Assembly: GCA_003550305.1 (NCBI GenBank)
Contig: QKYT01000397.1
Location: forward strand, 7,129 to 71,128
DNA: 64,000 nucleotides
Reading direction: 5' to 3'
From: Glomus cerebriforme
Taxonomy: Eukaryota; Glomeromycota; Glomeromycetes; Glomerales; Glomeraceae
The first letter of the stretch is position 1; every line of letters starts with the position of its first letter. Position numbers and translations under genes: made by a program. Under the pieces are notes generated by a model. It ran no database searches. It had not been told where the DNA came from and saw only the letters and a list, made by a program, of their open reading frames with translations. Of the stretch, positions 12,352 to 25,900 are shown one piece after another.

Positions 12352-15300
12352 TGTGTGTATATATATTTATATGCGTAAAAAAAATATATATATTATAAAA
12401 AAAAAAGTATCAAAGGGAAAAGAAAAAGAATTCAATTTGTGAAAGGAAAGGGGGAAAAAATTTTATTTATAAATTTAGCCACAAACCTGCCCAACAGTCT
12501 TATACATGAGTACAAGTTATCAACTACTTTTTTGTACTCGTATGAGTTACATTGATTGACCAATCAATCTAACAACTTAAAATTTTCTTTTAATTTTCTT
12601 AACGTAAAAGACAAATAAATAATGAACCTTTTTATGTATAGATTACCCTAACCATCAATGTTTTAAGTAAATACAATTTCGAAAACTTTTTTTTTTTCCG
12701 TTCGAAAAAAAATAATAATAATAATAATAATGTTGATAAAAATCCTTCCTCGTACAACTGATTATGTATCGGACTCTAAATTCCTATTGAAATATGATTG
12801 ATCTGATTTGCATGTACTTGATATGGTAATCGGTTTCCATGCCGAGAAAAATTCTAACTAAATTCGGTCACAGCAAAATTTATTGATTTATTAATTTATT
12901 GATTCTTATAATGATACTAATGATACGCGTCCTCGCGTTTCATTTTAAATTTAGATATAAATCAGCATATCTTTTTCTTAAATAAAGAAATTAGCAAAAA
13001 AAAAAAAAAACAATTAAAAATTCTGTTTTCAAACATTTAATAAATTTTATTATTTGATTTATTGTTTCATTTAATTTCTACTATTCTATAATTTTGAACT
13101 TTTTAAGTTAAACAGACATGAAACTATGAAACTTGTGGAACTATAACCGTCAAGTGGAAGGTAAATAATAAGTAAGTGTGAGCATTTGGTGGTGTTTGTA
13201 TACACGCAAGCCCATGGGCTGTGGGTAGTCCACATATCACTTCGTTAATAGGATTATTTAATACCGACTAGATCCATATGATAAAGAAAATTATTCAAAT
13301 TATCAAATTAAAAACAATTTTGGTTTATTTAATTCATCAGATCTAAAAATGTATATTTTATGCGTAAATATTACGTCATGAATAATGAAAATTTGGTAAA
13401 AAAGGTACAATTGATAAGTTCCATCTTCGTTACTTTCTTCCTCATCATCATTAGTTGGATCTTTCCTCCTTCAATTCTTCAAATCAACCCTTGACGAATT
13501 CTGGAACATGATTTAAAACTATTATAGGTATTAATTTTTCGAAGATTGACATTAGCCGTTTCAACCCTAAAAAGTTCCCTGAAAAGTTAATTATCTACAA
13601 AAAATAATCTCTAAAGAAATAGATCTTTTTGATTTAATCCAATGCAACGTTGCGATACAAGTCTTTCAAATTTTTTAAGCATCATCATTTTATGGTATTG
13701 AAACTGCAAGTATTCATCGTAAGTTATTAAGAGATTCTTTTCGGAAATATAAATCCTCAAACGAGTTTTGTATTCAGACTAAGGCCAATATTGGGAACAC
13801 TAATAATTAAATTTTTTTAGACAATCCCAAATGAAATTATAAAACAGAATAATCTAAACCAAAATTAATGACATCACGTAAATATTTTAAATATCTATTC
13901 GCACCAATCATATACGGAATCGAATTGATATCATGCTCGTATGTATACTTCGACCGTATACTTCATCTTAGTGTCAAAGAGCTTATCTGTTGAAATATAT
14001 GTCCGACTTTTTTGCTTCTGATCTCTTCATTACTAATATAAACTCCAAAACCGATTATAAATTATAATCGTAATCCTAGTAAAAAGACAAATTCGGATTC
14101 CATCGTATATCCTAAGATCATTGAAGTGTGGTTTTGATAAATCAATTTCATCATGACCTGATCATTGACAACAAGGATCTGATAGATCTAAAGGGATCTT
14201 CCACATTATATGTCTACACCATTGTCGATTAATCTTTTGATGTTTCATTAAGTCTTTAAATTTTCGAAAAATCTGTCGATTCATCCTAACAAAAGAAATT
14301 ATAAATATGAAGATAATCATAACCCGTGCTGAAAGTTTATTTTATTATTTTACTTATATATTTACATATAAATATATTTTTATATTTTTAAGAGAAGAAA
14401 AGAAATGATGTACGACGTGTTTATTGATCTTCCCCATTAGACGGTTTTTTTTTAATTTTATTTGCACGTGGCGGGGATGAAATTTAGATATTGTTTATAT
14501 TGACATATCAAGTTTAGATCATGCTGGTTGAACTTATCTATCTATGTATTGCATTTTAGATTGTATGAAAAAAAAGTTAGGATTACACAAGATTTTCTCG
14601 TTACTTCAAACAGGATTTTTTTTTTCTGAATCATTAAATATAAGGGATTAATTACTTATTTCTTGAAAAATAAATCCGTTCTATAACATTGAAAAAAAAT
14701 CACAGTTATACGATTGACGTTCCTAAACATTCCAGTCAATACTATTAAAAAAACAGAAGGAACTGCAACAATAAAAACGCTAATGTGAGACTAACTTCTG
14801 AAAGGAAATATAATGAAAAAGTGCTTACGCTATAACTGTGTCCAGAAATACGTGATATACTGATAATGCATTTATTAGTGGCCTAAATCCTAGACGAAAG
14901 ACAAGTTGACAACTGCTGAATTGCAAGGTGTTAAAAAATCACGGGATACACGTGCAAAGATTGACCCTAGGGAATTTATTAAAATAAATTGCAGCTTAAC
15001 TCAGATACAAACACAATTTATGTCCGTGCCTTTAGCTACAATAATCTAACATTTGGAGAGAGGGATCAGGAATTGATGAAGTCAAAGCATGTCATAGTTT
15101 CAAATTTTATGGAAGGTTAGATGCCTGGACAAGTTCTGGCGTGGCTGAAGGTAAAATTGGTTGAGCCTACTCAGATTCTGTTCCTGAAATGATAAAGATT
15201 AATGCAATTCTTACTGGTGGATTGAGTCCGTTGCATCTGGCCGCTGAATTTTGTAACCGTTGTTCTATAAAATATTCTTTCTGGTAGAGGCGATATCATC

Positions 15301-15512
15301 ATAGGATGAGGCAAATATTCCTAAGCCATCTTTCAAAGATGTCATCTTCAACTTCTTTCGATTTTACAAATTAAAATATTAAAAACAAATAAAAAAATAT
15401 ATACAATATTATTTTTAAGTTTTAGATGATAATAAAATATACAAATAATAAAATATATAAAATATACAAATATATAATATTAAAAATATACAAATTAATT
15501 ACTCTTCCTTCG
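12352..15512. other. Long non-coding interval between Rho and GH35 genes
   Basis: About 3.2 kb without an ORF of 60 codons. It has poly-A and (AAT)n tracts near the Rho start. A less AT-rich block at about 13120-13260 contains the palindrome AGCCCATGGGCT. A possible protein relic lies on the minus strand at about 13990-14310 (listed separately). A vaguely coding-like plus-strand patch at 15060-15270 (INAILTGGLSPLHLAAEF) cannot be assigned. The first 150 bases upstream of 12351 are the likely Rho promoter. Confidence 0.5.
13990..14310 (-). pseudogene. Possible F-box-like protein relic
   Basis: On the minus strand a stretch reads IFRKFKDLMKHQKINRQWC followed by further protein-like sequence, with an in-frame TGA in the middle. 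The RKFKD...NRQWC spacing recalls the N-terminal F-box of the expanded fungal F-box families, in which the conserved core is a Leu-rich helix followed by NRxW. The match is short and partly degenerate. It could equally be chance similarity, hence the low confidence. Confidence 0.25.
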
Positions 15513-18500
15513 TTAATTTAATTGAATCTTTTCTCTCATAATAATCCAAGGTTTATCATTAATATCTTTTTTTCTAATAATATTGCCAGATTTATCCACA
15601 TCATCAATTTCCCAACCTCTTACCTCAACTTTAATATCTTTATTAAAAACTCGTTCCCAACTATATACCATTAATGTTATTTGATTTGCATCATCGAATT
15701 TTAATAAACCATCCATTAAATAAAAATCATGTTGTGGACCATCGCCATTTCCGTAGTATCTTCCAATTAAAGTATTATTTAAAAATATATATGAAGTAAA
15801 AGCTCCATATAAGACCAATCTTAATGGAGCATTTATCATTTCTTTATATTTTGGATCAATAGGATGTCTAAATTTAAAACTCCACCATTTAACCCCTTCA
15901 TCTGGTATTACCCCATGTTTATTTATACTACTACTTTCAATCCATCCTATCCTTTTATGTTCATCGGGGATTCCGCTTGTAATAAATGGAATTTCTAATC
16001 TTCTGACATCAACTCCACAAATTTCCCATTGAACGTTTGATAAACCAGATATTTTTGCTGAAATTATTCCCCTTGCATTTCTTGCGTCATTAAATACAAC
16101 AGATTGTCGGCTAATTCCAAGATTTTCAACCATTATAATTATAAAATTATCTTCCTCATTATTTATAAATTTTGTAATATCATATTTATTACCACCTAAA
16201 AATGCAAATATCTCAGGTCCCATTTTCGTTCCTGGAAAGAATAAATTTTTGTTAAAAGTCATATGACCTCCAGCAAATTTTCCATTAACAAATATAGTAC
16301 ATCTATGTCGCATATTAATACTTAATTGTATTTTCTTATTTGTTTTCATGGATGGAAATTTTGCTCGATATATTACATGACCCGACGTATAATAATTTTC
16401 AGCAGCTCCACCATTCTTTAAATCAATTGGTCGCCATTCTAACTTTGAAAAATCTGTAATACGTGTATTCCAATCAAATAATTCTGGTGTTGTATGCACA
16501 GCTGAAAATTTATTAAGTTGTTTCTTATAAATAAATGGAAGGGGATAGGCCTCTACGCGAGTATGATCAGATAGTTTTCGTAAGGACAATATTGTTATTT
16601 CTTTTTCATATTCTCCATATTCTGTTTCAATGATGTCATTTTTCAGATCAAAATAAACATTCTGTGTCCCCCAACTAACTATTGAAGGTGAATGAAGATG
16701 ATCCAATGATCGATTATGTGCTTGAGCCCAATGAGATTCATCAAAAACTGCATGAAGTGTACCAAGTGAATCATTATCTAAAGCTAATATAAAAAGATCT
16801 CTTGAATCTTCTGCATGCCTGATTCTTGAATATCCAATTCCACTAATTGAAACGACCTTTATAGAATCACCAACACTTCTTATTGATGAACGAAGATTTC
16901 CATCTACGTTGATTTCACCCTCAAATGCAAATTCTCCAACATCATTAACTGGAACTATCCATATCTCTTTTCCCGGATCATTTTCATAAGGTGGATGTAA
17001 AATCCTCAAATGAATAGGAATCGAAGAGAAAATAAGTTTCAATCCTGTTGATGTTACATAATTACCTAAAGCAATAAAAGAACTCTTATAGGGTAAATAA
17101 CATTGCATGTCAAATGTCTCTTTCTCTCCTTGAGCTCCAATATGATTAACAAAAAGTTTGAACTGGGAACTCCCTGTTTTAGTAAAATTTCGAAGAAAAG
17201 TAAATACAACAGCACTTGCTTGTCCACCTGAATCCATTACAGCTCGCCTTTGTAAGTTGAAAACATCTTTGACAGATGCACTAATATTTGGATTTTTGAC
17301 ACGAACGGTTTTTGCAAAAATATCTGAAAAACTTCGTATAAAGAAAAGTCCAAGACGTAAATTTCGTAATCGACCTGATATATAACCAGATTCTCTTATA
17401 CATGCAGAATAATCATATGAAGTGGTTCCGTCACTAGATATAAAATTAGATAAGAATCTCGTAATAAAATTTTAAATATTAAACAAAATCAAAAATTCCA
17501 ATTTACATGTCTCCAATTGTTCCCCAATTAGTTCCACCATAGACCATGTAAATCGAAAGCATAGTACATCCTTGTGCTAAAATCGAATCATAAACGATTC
17601 GAGTGAAACGATCCCCATAATAATTATAAACATCATCAAACGTATGTTTTAACTTATATGATGAATACCATCCACCTTGTAGTTCCGGAATGAATATGGG
17701 TGACTTAATATAATAAATAAATAAAATGTTAATTTTGATATGCTTAATTTTTTTTTTAATCATTCATATAAATAATTTAAATTTACTTTTGCTGCATCAT
17801 GGCCAAAACCTCGTACTACTTTTTCAAGATGATCCAACGCATTTACCATATCTTTAGGGTCCCAAGGCTTCCATTTTCTGGGATCCTGTTCTGAATTAAA
17901 GTCAAATGGGACTGGAGCGTCTGGAGGTGAAAATACTTATAAATGGAGTAAAACATAATTTAATTAGTCATTCTTTTTTTTTTAAAAAAAAAAGAATATA
18001 TATATATATAAAATACATCTTATTACTTACTAAAATATTTATCAAATCCATATAAATCTAATCCGAATGATCTTCTATTAAAAAAATTAGTCGATGGTTT
18101 AGCATCATCCTCAGGTTTCGCTATAAAAGAACCTGATTCATCGGGATCATTTGAAAAAAAAGGAACTGTAATTCCACAATCTCTCGCCATTTTACAAAGA
18201 ACACGCATTTCATCATGTAAACCGAATGGAATTTTTCGTACTTTATCAAACAATTCATTTTCAATTTGAAGTGCAATGACACATCCATCAGATTTTTCAG
18301 TAATTTGATGACACGCTAAAATTGGTAAAATAGCTTCAAACCATTCTTTTTCATATTTCACAAAATTTTTATCATATTCTTTAAATCCTGTGAATTTGAT
18401 ATGACGAATTTCAAGTTTTTCAGCAGCTAACCATAATGGAAATCCTCCCACTTGAGTTTCAGCACAAATATAAGGACCTGGAGCTGCTAGAACATAAAGT

Positions 18501-18931
18501 TGCAACTTTTCACAAAGATCCAATAAGTAATCAACATCTCTATTATCATCAAATTTATAAATCCCTTTATCAGGACTATGAAATCCCCAATGAAAATAAA
18601 TTCTAATGCAATTAAATCCTCCTGCTCGATATTTTTTTAATATACTTTCCCATCTTGATCGATCAGGAAGTCGCCAATAATGAAATTCTCCACTAAAAAT
18701 TAATGTTGGTTTTCCACGAATGTATAAACAATGCTTATCCCAATTAAGAATTTGACCATATTTATTACGATTATATGCACAGTCAGTTGTTGTTATAGGC
18801 AATGTTCCTTTACGACTTTGTAAAAGCCAAACATAAAAAGCCACCAAACCGGCAAAAATCGAAACCGTTATCATGGTTAAAAAAGAAATAAAAAAAAATA
18901 TCTTAAAAATCTTGCATTTTTTTATATACAT
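15513..18931 (-). CDS. GH35 beta-galactosidase, membrane-anchored, 1055 aa, 4 exons
   Basis: Hydrolyses terminal beta-galactose residues. Hand-spliced exons are 18931-18031, 17935-17787, 17703-17507 and 17433-15513. All introns are GT-AG and phase is kept, giving 3168 nt including TAA. Residues 11-36 form one hydrophobic segment after a Lys-rich start, so it is probably a type II membrane or secretory-lumen protein, not freely secreted. The TIM-barrel follows. FSGEFHYWR is the GH35 entry motif, the IENE motif supplies the acid/base Glu226, and PELQGG in exon 3 supplies the nucleophile Glu357. Then come YGGTNWG and, across the next junction, TSYDY, typical of GH35. The last ~570 residues are beta-rich jelly-roll regions (FVNGKFAGGH, IFLNNTLIGRYYG) as in other large GH35 enzymes. 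Catalytic residues look intact. The substrate is unknown. It is divergent from the RNF213-like gene, with 1.0 kb between the starts. Confidence 0.93.
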
Positions 18932-19955
18932 ATATTTAGTTATTTACTATGATCATTGCAAAAAAAAAACGGGCACAGTGCAAATATGTCGTTTTTGATT
19001 AATGTACGTGAAGTTCACTGCATTAATCATCACACCTTAATTGATATTCGTACTGTATAATATTTATTTATATTATGCATTGTTATGACAAATAGGACGT
19101 CTCATTCAAAAACGATACATTTGCGGGCACAGATAAATACTGTACAGTATTTTCAAAAATAAAGATATCGATATCATTTAGACTGATAAGGTACAAGGTC
19201 GATCGACACTTTACGCCTGATTATAAAATAAAAATACGCATAAATTTGAATAAAGATATAGACTAACCAAATACTTTGTATTAAAAAAAAAGTAAGACAT
19301 CAAAATAAATAATTATTTCTAGTAACATGGTAATTACAATGTTATTTGATATATGAAATTATTATTGACATTATTGAACACAAAAAAAAATGTAAACGTT
19401 AGATGAGAGAAATTAAATCTTAGTAATGCTGGTCAAATCAACTCAATTTTGGTAATAAAGGCACTGTATTATGTAAACTACTGTATGTATTGTATGTATC
19501 ACATATGTTAAATAATCTTATTTATAGACAATTCATAACAAACGGCTAAAAATAATTTTTCATCCAAATAAAAATCCATTTCAAGGAAGATAAAGAGCAA
19601 AAAATATATATATATAAATATATATTTTTTTATTTAAAAGAAATAAATGTTCAAATAAGTTGATTTCATTTGAAAAATTTCGTAATATCTTTTTGTTTTA
19701 TCGCTTAATTTGGGAAATAAACAATGAAAAAATTTTTCATCAGTTTATGACATTTTCTGACAATCTAAGATTGAACTATTAAATAAATATTTGAAATTTT
19801 CTTTTTTTTTTTTAAACATTCAAATTTTTTTTGTGATTATTTCTATCATAGATTACAAAAGAATAAACATATTTACATCTTTCTAAGTTTCAATGTGTGA
19901 TCTTGAAACGAAATAATATATACTAATTAATTGGAAATATAAACGCTTATGAAAT
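18932..19955. promoter_or_regulatory. Divergent intergenic region (GH35 left, RNF213-like right)
   Basis: The 1.0 kb between two divergent starts must hold both promoters. It contains an inverted-repeat element at 18971-19133 (separate entry), (TA)n near 19600, and T-rich/A-rich tracts within 150 bases of the RNF213-like ATG. I cannot point to a specific transcription-factor site. Confidence 0.45.
18971..19133. repeat. Inverted-repeat MITE-like element
   Basis: The word GCAAATATGTCGTTTTTGA at 18980-18998 is mirrored by TCAAAAACGATACATTTGC at 19106-19124 on the opposite strand, with two mismatches in 19. Both arms are followed outward by GGGCACA-type sequence. The element is about 160 bp with no coding capacity, sitting between the GH35 and RNF213-like promoters. 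No clear target-site duplication could be fixed, so it is classed only as a MITE-like inverted repeat. Confidence 0.6.
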
Positions 19956-22900
19956 ATGTCGTCTAGAAATGGAACTGTGAATCATCCGGTCCAATCTACC
20001 ATAGAAACTTTGTCTAGGCCTTCTGTGCAAGACAACAATTCTGAACATAACAATGATGTAGTTGATTCAACAGGAACAAGCCAAACTCGTGATCCCCAAC
20101 AATCACAATCTGAATCGACTAACACAGAAAATAAACCTTTTTTCAAATTGAAAACCTTATTTAAAGATGATATACCAACCGTTAAAGTTACTTTTCATGT
20201 TCATTTACCTTCGTTCGATTATTTTGAGGGTTATCCGATTATTATTGGTAATATTGAGGAATTAGGCAATTGGGAAGAACCAATTGTTAAATTAAAGCAA
20301 CAAAAAAGTGATCGCGAATACATGCACTTAAAATCTACTTATTGGTATTCGGATCCAATTTCTATACCTCTTGATAGATTTAATACCCATGAAGTCAAGT
20401 ACAGGTATGCGTTCTTCATTCCACCAAAACCTGAAGAAAAATCAATATTTCCTTCTATATTTGGATCTAAATCTAAACCTGAAGATGATGATTCTTTTGA
20501 GGAAAAATCAATATTCCCTTCTATATTTGGATCTAAATCCAAATCGGACAAAAAGAACAAAAATGATGACGATAATAATGATAAAGCGCAAGGAGATCCT
20601 GAAAACGAACAGAATCACAAAAACAAAGAATCCAAAAATAAGAGTAATAGAGATGAAAAGGATAAAGATGGAGAGGAAACAAATGACAATCCTAAAAATA
20701 AGAGTAATAAGGATGAAAAGGATAAAGATGGAGAGGAAACAAATGAAGATTCTAAAAATAAGAAGAATAAAGATGGAAAGAATAAAGAAAAAGGAGAACT
20801 TTATTTTGAAGATAATGAGCGACCACGGCATTTGGACATGAAGACTGGATTTCAATTTGATATTGTGCAATTATTTATTATTAAAACCCGACGCACTGAG
20901 CTTCGACAAATTAGAGGATTTGTTTTTCCGAGTCTTATCTATAATAGTATAACCTCAAGCAATCTTAGAGAAAAGATTATAGAGTATTACGGACTTATAA
21001 ATCAGTTTGGTGAAGATCTCGTCTTTGAATCGAATTTTGATTTTATTAGGTCTAATATTCAAAAGTCAAAAACAAAAGAATACGAAAAACGTATTTTCTT
21101 ATGTCTTGTTTTAGGATCTTATATTAATTGGCGACAGCAAAAATTTGGTAGTCGATTGTTCTTGCCAAATGGATTTCCTCTAGCTCAAATTATTGATACT
21201 TTAGAGAAATTTCAACCCGATCTCTTACTTAGAGAATATTATGCCGTATTAAACATTACAATTACAGCTATAATTAATTTAAACGTGGGCAGTAGATCTT
21301 TTGAATGGTTAAAGCTATTCAAGGTTGCAAGTATTATTGATCCATATTTCAACTTTATCGAAGCAATTCAAGACCTTCATTACAATAATGAGCGTATGAT
21401 GAATAATTTCTTAAAAGAATTTATAAAATTCGCAAACCCTATTATGAATCAAATTAAGGATTTGACAATTTATTCCAATATCGGAAGGGTAAATTATATT
21501 TTTTTCTTATTACAAATAATGAATTAACAATTATGACATTAATTTATATTATTATTATTTAGTGGTTATTTAACAATTGCAGCTCTCTCGAATCTCTTCT
21601 TATTGTTTGGAACGACATTATTGATCACACGATAGATCGCGATATTCAACTTCTTAAACACTTTCGTCCTCGCGTTGATGAACTTCTTTCATCATCACAT
21701 GCAACAAGTTTGAATGATCATTTTTCGCGAATGCCTGCTGAACTTCGTGTAGAAGTTGCTGAAATATTTAGAAAAAAATCTTTATCATTACTTAAAAACC
21801 GTAATATTGGATGGAGCAAAAGCGACTCTGAATCAATTCTTCAAATTCTCAAAGATTCTCAATTTAAATGGTCCAAAGATGACTTTTTAGAAGCAATGGA
21901 ATATATATCTGGATCGTCAAAGCCTGGTTTACTTTCAATTTTTCCAAGAATATTGGATTATTGGTTCGAATCTGATTTTAAAAATTTTAAAACAAACAAA
22001 CTTCCTGATATTTGTAAAACTTGGTTTCTTCATTTAATCGATATTAATGGATCTGAATCATATAATGCCAACGATTCAAATTTCATCTTCGAAATTTATA
22101 ATAATTTGTCAATCATCTTTCCAATAGTTGGAAAGCAAACTAAGATCTTTAAAGAATTATTAGATGTTGCTGCTGGTCGTGTCAAAAACTGCGCCACATC
22201 TAATATTTTGGGTATCACACCAGATATTGCAAAGTTAGAGAAAGAAATTTATGGTCCATATGGAGAAATGGTTAAGCAAATATTGAAAAAATCCATATAT
22301 AAAATTGATTATAATGTGATAAAAATTTTATTACTAGTTTGTGGTTGTAAAAACGAAGTTTTAAATATACAAAATGGGTAAGTAAAATTATCTTCTCCGA
22401 AATATTGAATTTAAATGAATAATCTTTATGTTTTGTGATTTTACTAATTTAATAATTCTAATTAGCCTAAGTGAAAATATTGTTTATCATGTGATGACAT
22501 ATTTAGAAGCTAAAGATGCAAATATTAAAAATAGTACAAACTTACCAACCAAAATTTTAAAATTACTCGAAAATTTTCGATTTTGGAGTCTAATTTTCAA
22601 TGCAACTGGACATGTTGAAAATTTGCGTTCACATTCTTATGTTAAGCAAGTTCAAGGGTTAATTTTTAAATTTGATGATATTATTAATAACGAGGAAATA
22701 ACAATTCGTTCCCTACAGGAAATTCTTGTTTATGATACTAAAATTTTGTACCCCTTTTTTAACTTTTCAGTTAAGAAAGAGAAAATTAGTGAAGATTTGA
22801 TCAAAAAGCTTCGAAAAGACTGCCATGGATATATGTTAAAAATGGATCAATTAAGATCATTTTATGATAATTTTTGTCCAATTGGAAAAGTTAAGGATGT

Positions 22901-25900
22901 TCAAAAGTATCTTGATGATGTCAATAATCTAAATAATAATTTAGAAAATCTTATGCTTAAAGATGCTTTGGATCCTAAACATTGGGATTTTCATAAGAAA
23001 AATTTAAGTAGCGCTAGAGATGCACATAAAAGAGCAAAGTCGGATACATTCCGTAATATTTACAATATCAAAATGAGTTCAAATGAAACTGAATTAACTG
23101 TTGAATATATAGCACTAACTTTAATGCCTGAGGTATTTACTGAATATAAAAAATTATGTCAACAATATAAAGAATGGGAGAAACTCAAATGTTCAGAAGG
23201 AAGCATTCTTTGGAAAAATGTAACGAATGTTGAAAAAGAATTAAAATTGATGTATGATTACACTCAAAAGGAAACAAGCCAAAAATTAATTAAAACACTC
23301 GAACACCTTTCTTTAGTTCCAACACAAATTGAACGACTTCAACAATTATCTAAAGTTGTAGTTATGTTTAAAGTAATTCATACTAAAGAAGATTGGCTTG
23401 AAAGATTACAATTGATTCTTCGTGATGATTATCTTTGGTTAGGAAGATTAATGAATTTCTTTGACATATTTAATCAATATCTTGGATCAATTAATGATGA
23501 TTGTTGGGATTTGATCAAAGAACTTTCAGAAGCTAGTGAATTTATTGTTTTCCTTCATAAAATTGCTGAACACGATATTAAAAATTTAATTAATACGGTA
23601 GATGATTCTTCAGATGAAAGACTTATACAAGAAGACACAGTTTCTTCTCTTATTCAAGTCAAACAATTTTTGCTTCCTTTGTTAAAATCTGCGGAAAGAT
23701 TATCACTAAAAATTTTTTTGGATGAAATTAAAAAAATAACTCAGCAAAATGCAAAGTTAGGAAGCAAGGTAGCTCTTTGCAGTAGCAATAACATGGCATT
23801 ACAAAACTTGTATAATAGCGTTTCAAATAAAGAAGAAGTTACGAGAGAAAAGATTAAAAACGCGGTTAAGAAAGGAACTTATACTTTCGAACGTGATATT
23901 AAGGGAGATACGTGTAAAGTTATTTTAACTTATCCTCCTATTGAGGGAACTTCTCAACCCTCTTATTCCTTGACTGATTTACATGACTTGCGCGGACGTG
24001 CGCTCCTGATATCAAAGCCTTCAGTACCTGTTGATATTGCAATTAATCACACTCCTGGATTGGAAGTTGAGCAAGAAGTTTCTAAGCCTATTATGGACGA
24101 ATTTGTTATGCAAGTAGATTTGTCACAAGAAATTATCAACCTTTCTACAAAGCTTATTCAAACAGGTCATTTTTATTATCAAGAATATAAGCGAAAAATC
24201 AAAGGTACCGAGAAAATGCAACAAACAGTTAATGAATTAAAGGCGGACTTAAAAGAATGGTAATTATATCTTTATAATTATTATAATTGCGTAATTGCGT
24301 ATTTATATCTTTAATCATCTTTCTTTTTTTTTTTTAAAAAAAAAAAAAAAATAGGGAATTAATTGTGAATGAGGCACAAGAAGAATACTATTATTTAACC
24401 TTTTTCCCAGCTCGACATATTTTGACGTTCCTTGATTATTTCAGCGAAGTGAATAACGAGGAGAATACTGAAGAATGTATGAAATTGATCCGATTTGTCA
24501 ATAGTAAAGCCAAATTACCACCAAAAGACAAACTAACAATTAATTTAGCAAATAAATATGATCAAACTCTTGGAGAAATTGGAACAATCTTACAAGAAAT
24601 ATTTGAAACAGTTCCCAAAGAAGAACGTAAAGTTAATAATATTATTAAAGAGCGTGTAATTTCAGATGTAGTTTCTCCTGGAAAATTATTTGTTGCTGCA
24701 TGTAATGATAAATTCCTTGTTCCAAACATTATCATGTCATTATACGTAAATCATGGATGCTATCCTTTACCATGGCAAATATTGATATGTACAGCTTCTA
24801 CAACTATGGAAGAACTTGCAATTTTCGTTAAAAGATGTTTCTTTGCAAAAAAAAATGGATACGAAGGAATTCTATTCTGTCTTGCTAATTTAGAATTATT
24901 GGATTTTGAATTACAATATAATTTAGTTAATCTCATTAGATCTATGCGTGAAAATAATAATCAATTTCTATTAGCATTAATTTGTTATCGTGAACAAGAA
25001 TTACACCATCATATTTTAGATCAATTTTCACAAGACGTCCATGCAACAAATGGATTAAGTGGAGAAGCGATGAAAACCCTTTATCATGAATTATGTCCAA
25101 AAATTATGAGCGTTTCTTCAGAGTTATCTGGACAGGGTAAAACCGAATGGATTAAACAATCAAGTTTTTCAAAAAAATTAACACCAAAAAGTTTTCTTAT
25201 TAGTGATGGAGCTGATTTCGGAACTCTCGTTCATAGATTTAAAGAATTTAAAATCCAACCATTCGAAAGTGTACATTTAAATATTATATCAGCTGATCGT
25301 CCCGGAGACGTTAATATGCTGCTATTTGAACTTTTAACTTTAGGAATTGTGTTTTGTAATATGGATGTTGCGTTTCTTCCAGACACACTTATATTCATTG
25401 AAGTAGCTTCCACTATAGGACAACACTTGTTTAAATCTTTACCAATTGCAGGATACCTTCATCAAACACATTTAACTTGGGATATAAGAAATTTGATAGT
25501 TTCTCAAGAAATTAATAGTCCAATTCAAATTGTTTGTCATTATTTGAAAGCACTTAGCGAAAAGGCGGCAATAAACGAAAAAGATATTCATTTAAAAAGT
25601 GTAGAAGGAACTCCGGATTTACAACCATTACCCATTGATGAATGTAGAAAATTGATTAAAGAATATTTCTTTCAGAAGAATAAGAAAGATGTAAAAGAGA
25701 TTACTTCATTTAGATTTATTGAAATATTTGTTAATGTATTTGCTGATCAATTAGTTAGATTATCGATAAGTTCGTATTTCAAAGTTGAAAATATAAAACT
25801 TATGGTGGAAGAAAAACATATACGTAGTACACTTGTTCAAACTTTATTAAGTGTATCAAAAGATTTTGCTACTAAATCTATTGCAACCAAATCAGCACAA

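Noticed and set aside
17158..17385. 75-codon plus-strand ORF
   Set aside because: Antisense to GH35 exon 4, which continues through this region with the TSYDY motif.
20339..20870. ORFs in other frames and on the opposite strand within RNF213-like exon 1 (20339-20560, 20371-20841, 20508-20870)
   Set aside because: Shadows of the repetitive Lys/Asp-rich coding sequence; low-complexity products, and the main frame has the domain evidence.
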